Assembly (NCBI RefSeq): GCF_000376445.1
Contig: NZ_AQXI01000004.1
Location: forward strand, 62,001-126,000
Direction of reading: 5' to 3'
Source of the DNA: Haladaptatus paucihalophilus DX253
GTDB taxonomy: Archaea; Halobacteriota; Halobacteria; Halobacteriales; Haladaptataceae
Length of the DNA stretch: 64,000 nt
Position numbers and translations under genes: made by a program. Shown piece after piece: positions 43,907-52,682 of this stretch (position 1 is its first letter; each line of letters opens with the position of its first letter). The notes under the pieces are model-generated. The model saw only the letters and a program-made list of their open reading frames with translations, was not told the origin of the DNA and did not search any database.

Positions 43907-46900
43907 ATGTCATTATCTGACAAACTCGGCGACAAGATAGTCAAGCACAGTCGTCTTTTTATCGTCGCTCTACTCGTCTTTTCGTTGATTCTCGGATCGG
44001 GTGCGTCGATGGTAGGACAATCGTCTTCCCTCGATTCGTTTCAAAGTGATAGCAGTTCAGCCGCAAAAGCACAGAGTTACATTAGCGAGAACTTTTCGAC
44101 GGGATCGAACAACACCACGAGTGCTCAAATCATCGTCCGTGATAACAATACACTCTCTAAGGAATCACTCAAAAACCAAATCAAATTACAGCAAAAACTC
44201 CGGAATAATAACACCGTAAACGAAACCCTTACTGAAGACTCTCCAACGGTTGGGATAGCAAATATCCTCGCCACAACGGTTAATCAATTAGACAAAGCGG
44301 AAGAGCTCAAATCCCGTGGCGAAAACCTCCAGGAACGAAAGGAAAACCTCACCGAGTGGGGTAAACAGCTTCAGACCCGCTCGGAACAACTCAACGAGAG
44401 TAAAGAAGAACTCCAGCAACGGGGAGAGCAGCTGAAAGAGCGGGGCGAAGAGCTGCAAGCGCGAGGGGAAAAACTCCAACAGCGCTCAGACGAACTCAAT
44501 CGGAGTAAACAGGACCTCCAACAGCGCGGTGAAGAGCTCAAAGAGGAGGGTCAGGAACTCAAACAACGCGGGCAAACACTCCAACAACGCTCTGACGAGC
44601 TGAACGAGAGCAAGGCGCAGCTTCAAGCGAAGGGCCAGGAGCTACAAGCGCAAGCCAAACAGTTGAACGAGAGCAAAGCACAGCTCCGGAATCAGAGCGA
44701 GGAACTCAAACAACGTGCTCAGGAGCTCAACGAGAGCCGAGCAGAGCTCGAACAACGCCAGGCGAACCTGGAAGTACGGGCTCAAGAACTCAATCAGACC
44801 CAACGGGAGCTTGCGGCTCGGAATGAGAGTTTGCAAGAGCGACGGGCCACCATCGAGGAGGCCCACCAGAATGGCACGATCAACGATACCGAGTACGAGC
44901 AGCGTCTCGATTCGCTTCGAGAAGAGCAGGCCGAATTGAAGGCCGACCAAGCTCAACTCGCGAACGAATCGGCTGCACTCCAGCAGGACCGCCAGGAGCT
45001 CGAAGTGGATGCCCAGCAACTCGAACAGCGAGCAGCCGAACTCGAGTCGGATAAGGCAGAACTCGAACAGCAATCCGAACAGCTCCAAGAAAGTGCAGGA
45101 CAGTTGCAGGCCGAACGTGCTGAACTGGAACAGCGGTCGGCCGAACTACAGCAAGAAGGCAAGGAACTTCAGCAAGCATTTAGCGAACTCCAGCAGGACA
45201 AAAAGGAATTGCAGGAAAAACAGGCCGCGCTCGAAGCGGATTCACAGCAGCTCAAGGAGCGCGGTGCACAACTCAAGGAAGATTCACAACGACTTCAAGA
45301 GGACTCTCAAGAGCTGAAAGAAGCACAAGCGGAGTTGGAGAACGATTCCGAGCAGCTCAAAGAAGAAGGTCAACAGCTCCAAGAGCAGTTCGAGAATTTC
45401 AAAGACGCTCAGAAAGCACTCAAAGAGGACGGACAGGAACTCAAGAACGACCAGCAAGCACTCCAAAACGGGGCTAATTTCACGCTTTCCGAGCAGCTGT
45501 CGATCCTCGAATCACACAATCAGTCGGAGATCGATAATGCGACCACGACCATTCTGGCCGAGAACTCCAGTTTTGGTGGTGCAAGTGCCGGTGGTGACGG
45601 CGCGTTCGCGTTCATGCCAACCAGCTACAAAGCCGGGAGCACGGATGCAAACGCGACAATGATCGTCGTCACCCAACAGGCGGAGGGTGAAACCACCAGT
45701 AGTCAGACGTCGAGCGATCGGATCATGAATTCACAGCTCGCCATGCAGACGATCGCTCACGAGCAGTTCAAGGCAGAACAGTCGAGCGTCCTCGTCTTTG
45801 GAAGTGGCATTATCTCGGACGAGACTCAGCGTTCGATGAGCGATAGTATCCTTATCGTTGGGCCTCTTGCGGTCATCTTCGTTCTCGGCGTCTTGATATT
45901 TGCCTATCGAGATCTACTCGACATCATTCTGGGACTCTTCGGTATCAGCCTCGTTCTCGTGTGGACGTTCGGCTTCATGGGCTGGACTGGTATCGACTTC
46001 AACCAGATCTTCATCGCGGTCCCAGTGTTACTTATCGGTCTCTCGATCGACTACGCCATTCACGTCTTCATGCGCCATCGCGAGGAGCGAGATCGTACTG
46101 AAGGTGTCAAACAATCGATGAAGGTCACGTTATCGAGTCTCGGAATCGCGTTGATTCTCGTGACTGTAACCGCTGTGATCGGGTTCCTCTCGAATCTCGT
46201 CAGCGACGTGCCCCCGATTCGTCAGTTCGGTATCGTGAGTTCGGTTGGGATTACGGCGGCACTGATTATCTTCGGCATTCTTATTCCCGCTCTGAAGACT
46301 GAACTCGATTCGTTCTTGGAAGCCCGTGGTTGGGACCGGGAGAAACGGGCGTTCGGTACCGGAGGAGGACGGCTTGGCGCGGTGCTCGCTGGCGGGGCGA
46401 CGGCAGCTCGCAAAGCACCACGCATCGTACTCGCCATCGCCGTGATTCTCACCGTCCTCGGTGGTGCTGGTGCAGCACAAGTCGACACGAGCTTCTCGCA
46501 GGAGGATTTCCTGGCGAGCAATCCGTCGGGCGTAATGACCGAATTGCCAGAACCCTTCGCCCCCGGAGAGTATACGGTGAAATCCTCGCTGGAATACGTG
46601 AACAACAATTTCCTGCGCCAGGATTCCAATGCGGAGATACTGATACGAGGAGATATCACCCAACCATCCACGCTCGAGACGGTTGACAAAGCAGAGAACG
46701 AGGCGGCCGAGAAGGATTCAACGGTCGTTCTCTCCAGTGGGGACCCCGACATCGATAGTCCGTTGTCCGTAATGCGGTCCGTCGCGAACGAGAACGATTC
46801 GTTCAAAACGACGTTCGAAAACGCGGACACGAATGGCGATGGTGTCCCGGATCGGAACCTAAAGTCGGTCTACGACAAACTGTATACTGTCGCCCCTGAC

Positions 46901-47668
46901 CAAGCAAAAAGTGTGCTCTACCGTACCGATGACGGTCAGTATAAAGCAATTCACATGACGGTTTCGGTCAAGGGCAGTGCAAGCGGTGGTGCGGTTAGCG
47001 AGCAGATGAAAGCAGTTGCCGAGACGATTGAACAGGAAAGCACCCTCAATGCAGTCGCGACGGGTCAGCCGATTATCTTCAAGATCGTTCAAGACCAACT
47101 GCTCAACTCGGTCATCGAAAGTCTCCTCATTACGCTCGGAGCGACGTTCATCTTCCTGATGATCACGTACTACTTCCTGCACGGAAGTGCGACGCTTGGT
47201 TTCATCACGATGCTTCCTGTGGCGTTCAGCGTCTCCTGGATTCTTGGGACGATGTACCTCCTTGGAATCTCGTTCAACGTGATAACCGGATTGATTACCA
47301 GCCTGACCGTCGGACTGGGAATCGCCTACAGTATCCATCTCAGCGAGCGCTATATCCACGAACTCGACGAACAACCGTCGGTGTGGGTTGCAATGCGAAA
47401 GAGCGTCACCGGTACTGGTGGGGCACTTCTCGGCAGTGCCGCGACGACCGTGGGCGGGTTCGGTGTTCTCGTGTTCGCCATCCTGCCTCCCCTCCAGCAG
47501 TTTGGAATCATTACGGGTCTCACGATCATCTACTCGTTCCTTGCGAGTGTCTTCGTGCTACCCAGCCTACTCGCCCTGTGGACCCGGTACTTGGGACCAG
47601 GTGGTGCGATGACGGCCGAACCGGCAGACAAATCTACCGTGGATAATGTGGGAGCAACGGATGACTGA
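43907..47668 (+). CDS. RND/MMPL-family membrane protein with giant coiled-coil insertion
   Basis: The protein has 1253 residues. Helix 1 (RLFIVALLVFSLILGSGASM) is followed by a short folded segment, then about 400 residues (DNA about 44285-45475) of Leu/Gln/Glu/Arg/Lys repeats such as LQQRGEQLKERGEELQARGE, an extended coiled coil in the first external loop. Two RND membrane bundles follow (VLLIGLSIDYAIHVFMRHRE; SLTVGLGIAYSIHLSERYIH), each a sterol-sensing-like six-helix unit with the GxxxDYxxH/S motif. The family exports lipids or drugs by proton flux. It overlaps a TrmB regulator by eight bases. Confidence 0.9.
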   Translation: MSLSDKLGDKIVKHSRLFIVALLVFSLILGSGASMVGQSSSLDSFQSDSSSAAKAQSYISENFSTGSNNTTSAQIIVRDNNTLSKESLKNQIKLQQKLRNNNTVNETLTEDSPTVGIANILATTVNQLDKAEELKSRGENLQERKENLTEWGKQLQTRSEQLNESKEELQQRGEQLKERGEELQARGEKLQQRSDELNRSKQDLQQRGEELKEEGQELKQRGQTLQQRSDELNESKAQLQAKGQELQAQAKQLNESKAQLRNQSEELKQRAQELNESRAELEQRQANLEVRAQELNQTQRELAARNESLQERRATIEEAHQNGTINDTEYEQRLDSLREEQAELKADQAQLANESAALQQDRQELEVDAQQLEQRAAELESDKAELEQQSEQLQESAGQLQAERAELEQRSAELQQEGKELQQAFSELQQDKKELQEKQAALEADSQQLKERGAQLKEDSQRLQEDSQELKEAQAELENDSEQLKEEGQQLQEQFENFKDAQKALKEDGQELKNDQQALQNGANFTLSEQLSILESHNQSEIDNATTTILAENSSFGGASAGGDGAFAFMPTSYKAGSTDANATMIVVTQQAEGETTSSQTSSDRIMNSQLAMQTIAHEQFKAEQSSVLVFGSGIISDETQRSMSDSILIVGPLAVIFVLGVLIFAYRDLLDIILGLFGISLVLVWTFGFMGWTGIDFNQIFIAVPVLLIGLSIDYAIHVFMRHREERDRTEGVKQSMKVTLSSLGIALILVTVTAVIGFLSNLVSDVPPIRQFGIVSSVGITAALIIFGILIPALKTELDSFLEARGWDREKRAFGTGGGRLGAVLAGGATAARKAPRIVLAIAVILTVLGGAGAAQVDTSFSQEDFLASNPSGVMTELPEPFAPGEYTVKSSLEYVNNNFLRQDSNAEILIRGDITQPSTLETVDKAENEAAEKDSTVVLSSGDPDIDSPLSVMRSVANENDSFKTTFENADTNGDGVPDRNLKSVYDKLYTVAPDQAKSVLYRTDDGQYKAIHMTVSVKGSASGGAVSEQMKAVAETIEQESTLNAVATGQPIIFKIVQDQLLNSVIESLLITLGATFIFLMITYYFLHGSATLGFITMLPVAFSVSWILGTMYLLGISFNVITGLITSLTVGLGIAYSIHLSERYIHELDEQPSVWVAMRKSVTGTGGALLGSAATTVGGFGVLVFAILPPLQQFGIITGLTIIYSFLASVFVLPSLLALWTRYLGPGGAMTAEPADKSTVDNVGATDD

Positions 47669-48434
47669 TTCGACGGAAGCCAACGCGATAGCTGCGCTAC
47701 AGCGACTGGGGCTCTCCAAGTACGAAGCACAGGTCTTCTGTGCCCTGCAGCCGATCGATAAGGCGACTGCGAGCGAGATCAGCGAAACCAGTGACGTGCC
47801 GCGCTCACAGGTCTACGGGGCTGCCGATGGGTTAGAAGAACTAGGTCTGGTGGATGTTCAACAATCCAACCCCCAACAGTTCCGTGCCGTGGGACTGGAC
47901 GAAGCGCGTGCCCATCTACAGGCCAAGATCGAACGTGAGCAGGATCGTGCCTTCGAGGCACTCGATTCTCTGCAACAACAGCCGATCGACGAAACGGAAA
48001 CCCAAGAAGATATTTGGACGCTCAAGGGCCAAGAAACGATAAACGATCGTGTCACCCAACTCATCAGCAACGCGAACAACCGAATTATCTTCGGCGCACG
48101 CGATCCGATGATACTAGACGAGAATGTGATCACGGCGCTTTCGAACGCACAAGCGGACGGTATTGATGTCTTCATCACGAGTGGAAATTCCGCGGTGTGT
48201 GAGCTTTTCGAAGAGCGTGGTCTCGAAGCGTGCCAGTTCCCGATGAAGCCGGAGGATAATGATCGGAGTGGTCGTGTTCTGGCGATTGATTCTGATGTTA
48301 TTCTCATGAGTGTCCTCGTTCCAACCCACGATAGGACTCAAAACGAGGTCGCCTTCTGGAGCGATGGAACTGGGTTTGCCAGTATCCTGATCGGTCTCTT
48401 GGAGACCTGGTTTTCAAAATTCATTGAGACGTAG
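47661..48434 (+). CDS. TrmB-family transcriptional regulator
   Basis: The protein has 257 residues. The N-terminal winged helix covers ALQRLGLSKYEAQVFCALQP, ASEISETSDVPRSQVYGAAD and LEELGLVDVQQSNPQQFRAV. A phospholipase-D-like C-terminal sensor (DRVTQLISNANNRIIFGARD) is as in other TrmB proteins. ATG 47661 overlaps the end of the RND gene, so both are co-transcribed. It likely controls the pump. Confidence 0.92.
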   Translation: MTDSTEANAIAALQRLGLSKYEAQVFCALQPIDKATASEISETSDVPRSQVYGAADGLEELGLVDVQQSNPQQFRAVGLDEARAHLQAKIEREQDRAFEALDSLQQQPIDETETQEDIWTLKGQETINDRVTQLISNANNRIIFGARDPMILDENVITALSNAQADGIDVFITSGNSAVCELFEERGLEACQFPMKPEDNDRSGRVLAIDSDVILMSVLVPTHDRTQNEVAFWSDGTGFASILIGLLETWFSKFIET

Positions 48435-48827
48435 GCCTGTTGGAAAATCGAGGCAGTGAATGCGCTATGAATGTTTAATTCCTGCTCGGACAGGGTATGG
48501 CACGCGTTCGAGCAGGAAGGAGGAGGTGGCGGGCGCAGGGGGGAGTATGGATCGGGAGTGATGGCGCCAGACCCATGTGGGAACCCGTTCAGGGTGTCAG
48601 CGGCGACCGCGCCACAATCAGTCGCTTAGTGGGGTTCGGTATATGCTTTGTGCTACTGTTCGAAAATAAGACAGTCAGACAAAGATTCCGATCAGCCAAA
48701 TATGTCAGACCCAAATGAGATTGATCTCCAAGTATCTTTTTAATATTGACGAAGATGATAGAAATCTGTTCAGTTTCCCGTATCGATTTCCGTTTCCTAC
48801 AAGGTCCTCAAAGGGCAATGAGTGAAC
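48435..48827. other. Gap with a GC-rich core
   Basis: 48490-48620 is markedly GC-rich and purine-rich (ggaaggaggaggtggcgggc) between AT-rich flanks. The overlapping 73-codon frame has no domain. I could not fold it into a known RNA; an unrecognised ncRNA is possible but unsupported. Confidence 0.3.
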
Positions 48828-50168
48828 ATGGTAGATCTGATTACTGTCGGAGGATTGCTTCTTGCACTCTTCCTCGTTATCATGAACGGGATATTTGTAG
48901 CCGCAGAATTCGCTTTCGTCAAAATTCGACCAACTCAGGTGAAGACACTTGTTGAACGGGGTAAGCCCGGTGCAACCCACGTGCAAGACGCCATCCAGAA
49001 TTTAGACGATTATCTCGCTGTCAGTCAGCTTGGGATTACTCTCTCCTCGTTAGGTCTCGGATGGGTCGGAGAACCTGCCGTAGCAGCACTCATTGAACCC
49101 ATTCTTGGACAAATCCTTCCTGCCGACGTGATTCATTTTGTCGCATTCGCACTCGGATTCGGCTTTATCACGTTCCTTCATGTCGTCTTCGGTGAACTCG
49201 CACCAAAGACATTCGCTATTCAAGAGGCCGCACGTATCTCGCTGCTTGTTGCTCCTCTTATGAAATTCTTCTACTACGTGTTTAAGCCCGGAATCATCGT
49301 CTTCAACGGCACTGCGAACTATTTCACTCGACTCCTGGGTATCTCTCCAGCCTCTGAAAGTGAGGAAACCCATTCCGAAGAGGAAATCCGGATGATTCTC
49401 ACTCGATCAGAGGAAACGGGGCACATCGATCTTGACGAAGTCGAGATGATTGAAAGCGTCTTCGAACTTGGGGACACCATCGCTCGCGAGGTCATGATCC
49501 CGCGCCCTGATGTAGAAACTGTGGTCGCTTCGATGCCCCTTTCAGAACTTCGGTCAGTTGCCGCCAATGGGACCTATACGCGATATCTTGTACTCGATGA
49601 AGAGGGCGAACATCCAGTCGGATTCACCCACGCAAAGGACATCCTCCGAGCAATCGAAACGGAAACGAATCAAGATGACTCTCTCACGGCTCGTGACCTC
49701 GCACGAGACGTGCTTGTAGTCCCGGAAACGAGGCGGATCGACGAGATCCTTGCGGAGTTTCAGACGCACGGGGGCGGGCAAATGGCAGTTGTGATCGACG
49801 AATGGGGGGTTTTTGAGGGAATTGTGACCATTGAGGACATTCTCGAAGAGATTGTGGGTGATATCCGAGACGAATTCGATACAGCACCTCAAGAACCATT
49901 CATCAAAACGCAAGATGATGGAACATACATCGTCGATGGGAGTGCCCTTATTCAAGAAGTAAACAGCTGGCTGGATACTGAATTCGAGGCTGAAACTGTG
50001 GAGACGATCGGGGGGTTCGTTTTCAGCAATTTAGGGCAAGCACCCAAGGTCGGTGACCAGATTGAACAGGGAGGATACGTTTTCAAAGTGGCTGCTATTG
50101 ATGACGCTCGTATCACCCGTCTTGAAATCCAACGAGTTCAATCAACTCAAGAGATGAATGACGAGTGA
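48828..50168 (+). CDS. HlyC/CorC family protein, AT-rich paralogue
   Basis: The 446-residue protein has the same DUF21, CBS pair and CorC_HlyC architecture as 20287-21627. It aligns without gaps over most of the length: GGLLLALFLVIMNGIFVAAE, HVVFGELAPKTFAIQEAARI, RMILTRSEETGHIDLDEVEM, QMAVVIDEWGVFEGIVTIED. Substitutions concentrate in the C-terminal third. Third codon positions are far more often A/T here, suggesting a different genomic history. ATG 48828 is preferred over 48822 to match the paralogue. Confidence 0.92.
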   Translation: MVDLITVGGLLLALFLVIMNGIFVAAEFAFVKIRPTQVKTLVERGKPGATHVQDAIQNLDDYLAVSQLGITLSSLGLGWVGEPAVAALIEPILGQILPADVIHFVAFALGFGFITFLHVVFGELAPKTFAIQEAARISLLVAPLMKFFYYVFKPGIIVFNGTANYFTRLLGISPASESEETHSEEEIRMILTRSEETGHIDLDEVEMIESVFELGDTIAREVMIPRPDVETVVASMPLSELRSVAANGTYTRYLVLDEEGEHPVGFTHAKDILRAIETETNQDDSLTARDLARDVLVVPETRRIDEILAEFQTHGGGQMAVVIDEWGVFEGIVTIEDILEEIVGDIRDEFDTAPQEPFIKTQDDGTYIVDGSALIQEVNSWLDTEFEAETVETIGGFVFSNLGQAPKVGDQIEQGGYVFKVAAIDDARITRLEIQRVQSTQEMNDE

Positions 50169-50338
50169 GACATTCATATGAGTAGTCTGACTTAATCGTA
50201 TGATCGCAGAGTTGCCGCGAATCTGCCTCTCTTTGATATCATTCGGACTGGGAGGCCTCCCGCGTCTCACTTTGTGTCTACTGACTCGATGGGTCGTGTC
50301 TTGATAGTATTACACACACCGAAAGTAAGCTAATCAAA

Positions 50339-51209
50339 TTATGAGTTACCAGCAACTGTAATCACCGGAACTGGAGCAGAACGCACGGTGGTTTCGGCAA
50401 CACTGCCGAGCAGTATTCGATCGATTCCCTGTCGTCCAGTCGTCCCCATGATAACAGCGTGAATATCATTTGATTCGATGGTGTTCTGTATCTCCGTAGC
50501 AGGGGATCCTGATCCGATATGACCGATTACGTCTGTAAGACCACGTGTTTTAGCCTCGGTTACGATCTGGTCAACCGCTTTTGTGGCAACTTGTTCGAGT
50601 TCCTCCGTCAAAAGTTCCGATCGGATATCGAGGCCTAGGGACGCGTCATCGACCACCGATAGAACATGGACGGTAGCGTTGAGGGATTTCGCGAGTTCGA
50701 GTCCATGATCGGCCGCGGTCGTTGCTTCCGCGCTTCCATCTGTGGGAATGAGGAGATTTTTATACGGAAATTCCAATTGTTCGTCTGGTTTCATCCGAGC
50801 GGTTAGCACGGGAACCGGAGAGAGACGGACGACTTTTTCGCTCACACTTCCGTGAAGATACCGTGACACACCTCCGCGACCATGGGAAGGAACTACAATT
50901 AAATCCATGATCATATCGCTCAGCATAGTCTACAATGGTCGGCGCTGGATTTCCTTGGACTACGTCAGTAGTGTACTCGACACCAAGCGAATTCAGGGTC
51001 TTCCCTGCCTCCTCAACGACTTTTTCCCCCTCTTGTACCAATGTGTCGACGACCGTATTTTCGACGACAGCGACACTGTCCCGTGTTGTATCGGCCACGA
51101 ATAGGAGTCGAACGGTCGCGCTTGTCCATGTGGTAATTTCACCAACATGGTGAAGGATTTCCGCTGCGTCGTCATTTCCATCGACCGGTAACAGGATGTT
51201 TTCATACAT
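50339..51209 (-). pseudogene. Tandem universal stress protein, frameshifted
   Basis: Domain 1 starts MYENILLPVDGNDDAAEILH and runs to TIVDYAERYD; after a one-base insertion near 50912 the sequence continues MDLIVVPSHGRGGVSRYLHG into a second Usp domain (YKNLLIPTDGSAEATTAADH to GRQGIDRILLGSVAETTV). Both ATP loops (GRGGVSRYLHGS; GRQGIDRILLGS) are intact. The 871-bp span exceeds a multiple of three by one base. Each half could be read alone but the two-domain protein cannot. A sequencing error is the alternative. Confidence 0.8.
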
Positions 51210-51342
51210 GGTCCTATATGCCAGTATACGATCGGCCGTTTCTAAGGTATTTCCTCGATATCCCTCCAACAGTCCGAGCCGTCTCTGAAAGAGTTATTTT
51301 ACTCATCACGAAGCTTATACAGTGATCAAAACATAACGAATC

Positions 51343-51858
51343 ATGAACCGTCGAACTGTCCTTACTGGACTTTCTGTTGGTCTTGTGGGCTGTCTCGGAC
51401 GAGGTGCAGATGGAACACAACCAGAGAGGTCAACTCACACCAACGAGACGCCAGCTACCGTTTCGCCGCCATCAAACGGAAAATCCAATGGGATCACGGC
51501 GAAGTTGGTCGTGGTTGATGGCCAAATGCCAGCCCCAGGCGAGTCAGTCTCGGCTACCACCAACTGTGATACGAAAACAACAGTATTGACCGGCTGGTTT
51601 CGTCCACCGACTGGTTGTCACGAGATGGTTCTCAAATCGTTTGAGTATAACCCAACCGAGGATAAAGGGACGATTGTCCTTTCGAGCAAGTGGGGAGAAT
51701 CACGATCGCCGGAAGAAGTAGACTGTGGTGGAGCCACGTTCAAATACAAAATAGCACTCACTTCAGAGACAGCCATGCCTGGGGCGATACGGGTCGTTTA
51801 CCAGACTCCAGACGGTGAACAAGCGAATGCATTTCGTCTACAGACGGACCCGTGTTGA
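51343..51858 (+). CDS. Tat-type lipoprotein, unknown function
   Basis: The protein has 171 residues. RRTVLTGLSVGLVGCLG contains an Arg-Arg pair and a lipobox ending in Cys17. A low-complexity Thr/Ser/Pro linker follows, then a beta-rich domain with five Cys (residues beginning CDTKTTVLTGWFRPPTGCHE to QTDPC), probably disulfide-stabilised. No family recognised. Its last codons overlap the 3' end of the YihY fragment on the other strand. Confidence 0.65.
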   Translation: MNRRTVLTGLSVGLVGCLGRGADGTQPERSTHTNETPATVSPPSNGKSNGITAKLVVVDGQMPAPGESVSATTNCDTKTTVLTGWFRPPTGCHEMVLKSFEYNPTEDKGTIVLSSKWGESRSPEEVDCGGATFKYKIALTSETAMPGAIRVVYQTPDGEQANAFRLQTDPC

Positions 51859-52266
51859 GAATGCGATGACGAGTGCCACTATCAACACGAGTGGATTGAG
51901 CAGTTCGATGAATGGGACTGCAGGAAAGAGGGCAAGGAGTGCGCCTGCAACAATTGTTGCAATCACCGCAAACCCAATCGTAAACAGGACGATAAGCCCA
52001 TCACGTACTTGGTCGAGAATGGATTCGTCGGTTTCAGCTGCATAAATCTCGGAGTAGGCAGTATGCAATCCACGGAAGATCTTCAGTGCCCCCCATGTGA
52101 GCGTTAGAATCCCTACAATGGACGCACTCGCTCGTCCTTGTTCACTTTCGAGAGTAGTTTCAGCGAGATTACCAATCGCGGGAGAAAGGGACTCTGCGGA
52201 ACTGATCACCTGAGTTTGCACGTTATTGCTGCCGATCGCTGCAAACGCTAGAAATGCAAGGATCAA
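51838..52266 (-). pseudogene. Internal fragment of a YihY/BrkB-family membrane protein
   Basis: About 140 codons show the middle of a YihY protein: SASIVGILTLTWGALKIFRG, LHTAYSEIYAAETDESILDQ, VRDGLIVLFTIGFAVIATIV and 'FIELLNPLVLIVALVIAF', then an abrupt end. Normal proteins have about 100 further residues with two more helices, and a Pro-rich N-terminus. Both ends are therefore missing. At its 5' side lies a TnpB-like relic, which may be the cause. Confidence 0.7.
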
Positions 52267-52682
52267 GAGGGGTGAACCGTCTCAGGGTCAAGCCTCGAGG
52301 CACTCGGCCTGCTCCGCCTGTAGAACAGATATCAGGACGAAACACGTTCAAGTTCGTAGTTAACCGAACGCAAGTTCTCGCTCTCCCCAGAATTCGGAAG
52401 GTTCTGGTGTGTGAACAAGACGCGAAGCGTCTTCTAAAGGCCGTAAACGGTAGGGTAGCCTCGCTATCACATGTGCGACTGATAGCGCAAACTCCCGTGA
52501 ATAAGTGGAAGGCAACTACTGAGTCGGTACGTACCCTCTTGCTCAAAACATGCAGACTTCGGAATAGGGACGAAGAAGTGATGCATAGGCTAGCGAATAA
52601 TTGCAGGTTGGTCAGAGTCACCTCGGAGCGGGCTTCATGGATTTTATATAGGTTCCAGCAACGTTGATTTAGAGAGAAACCA
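52267..52682 (+). repeat. TnpB-like right-end relic and hairpin cluster
   Basis: 52270-52335 encodes RVKPRGTRPAPPVEQ, resembling the C-terminus of haloarchaeal TnpB and the relic at 19160-19230. Hairpins follow: ccagaa/ttctgg at 52388-52408, a perfect aagacgc-gaa-gcgtctt at 52417-52433, and cgctatca/tgatagcg at about 52461-52486. The first two resemble the hairpins inside the IS6 transposase. The long open frame is otherwise uncoding in appearance. The end holds the phosphate-transporter promoter. Confidence 0.4.

Noticed and set aside
48497-48718. 73-codon ORF in the gap after trmB
   Set aside because: No homologous pattern, Arg/Gly/Trp bias from GC-rich DNA, and no promoter.
52254-52667. 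137-codon plus ORF before pit
   Set aside because: Hairpins, basic composition and a TnpB-like relic at its start make a real protein unlikely.
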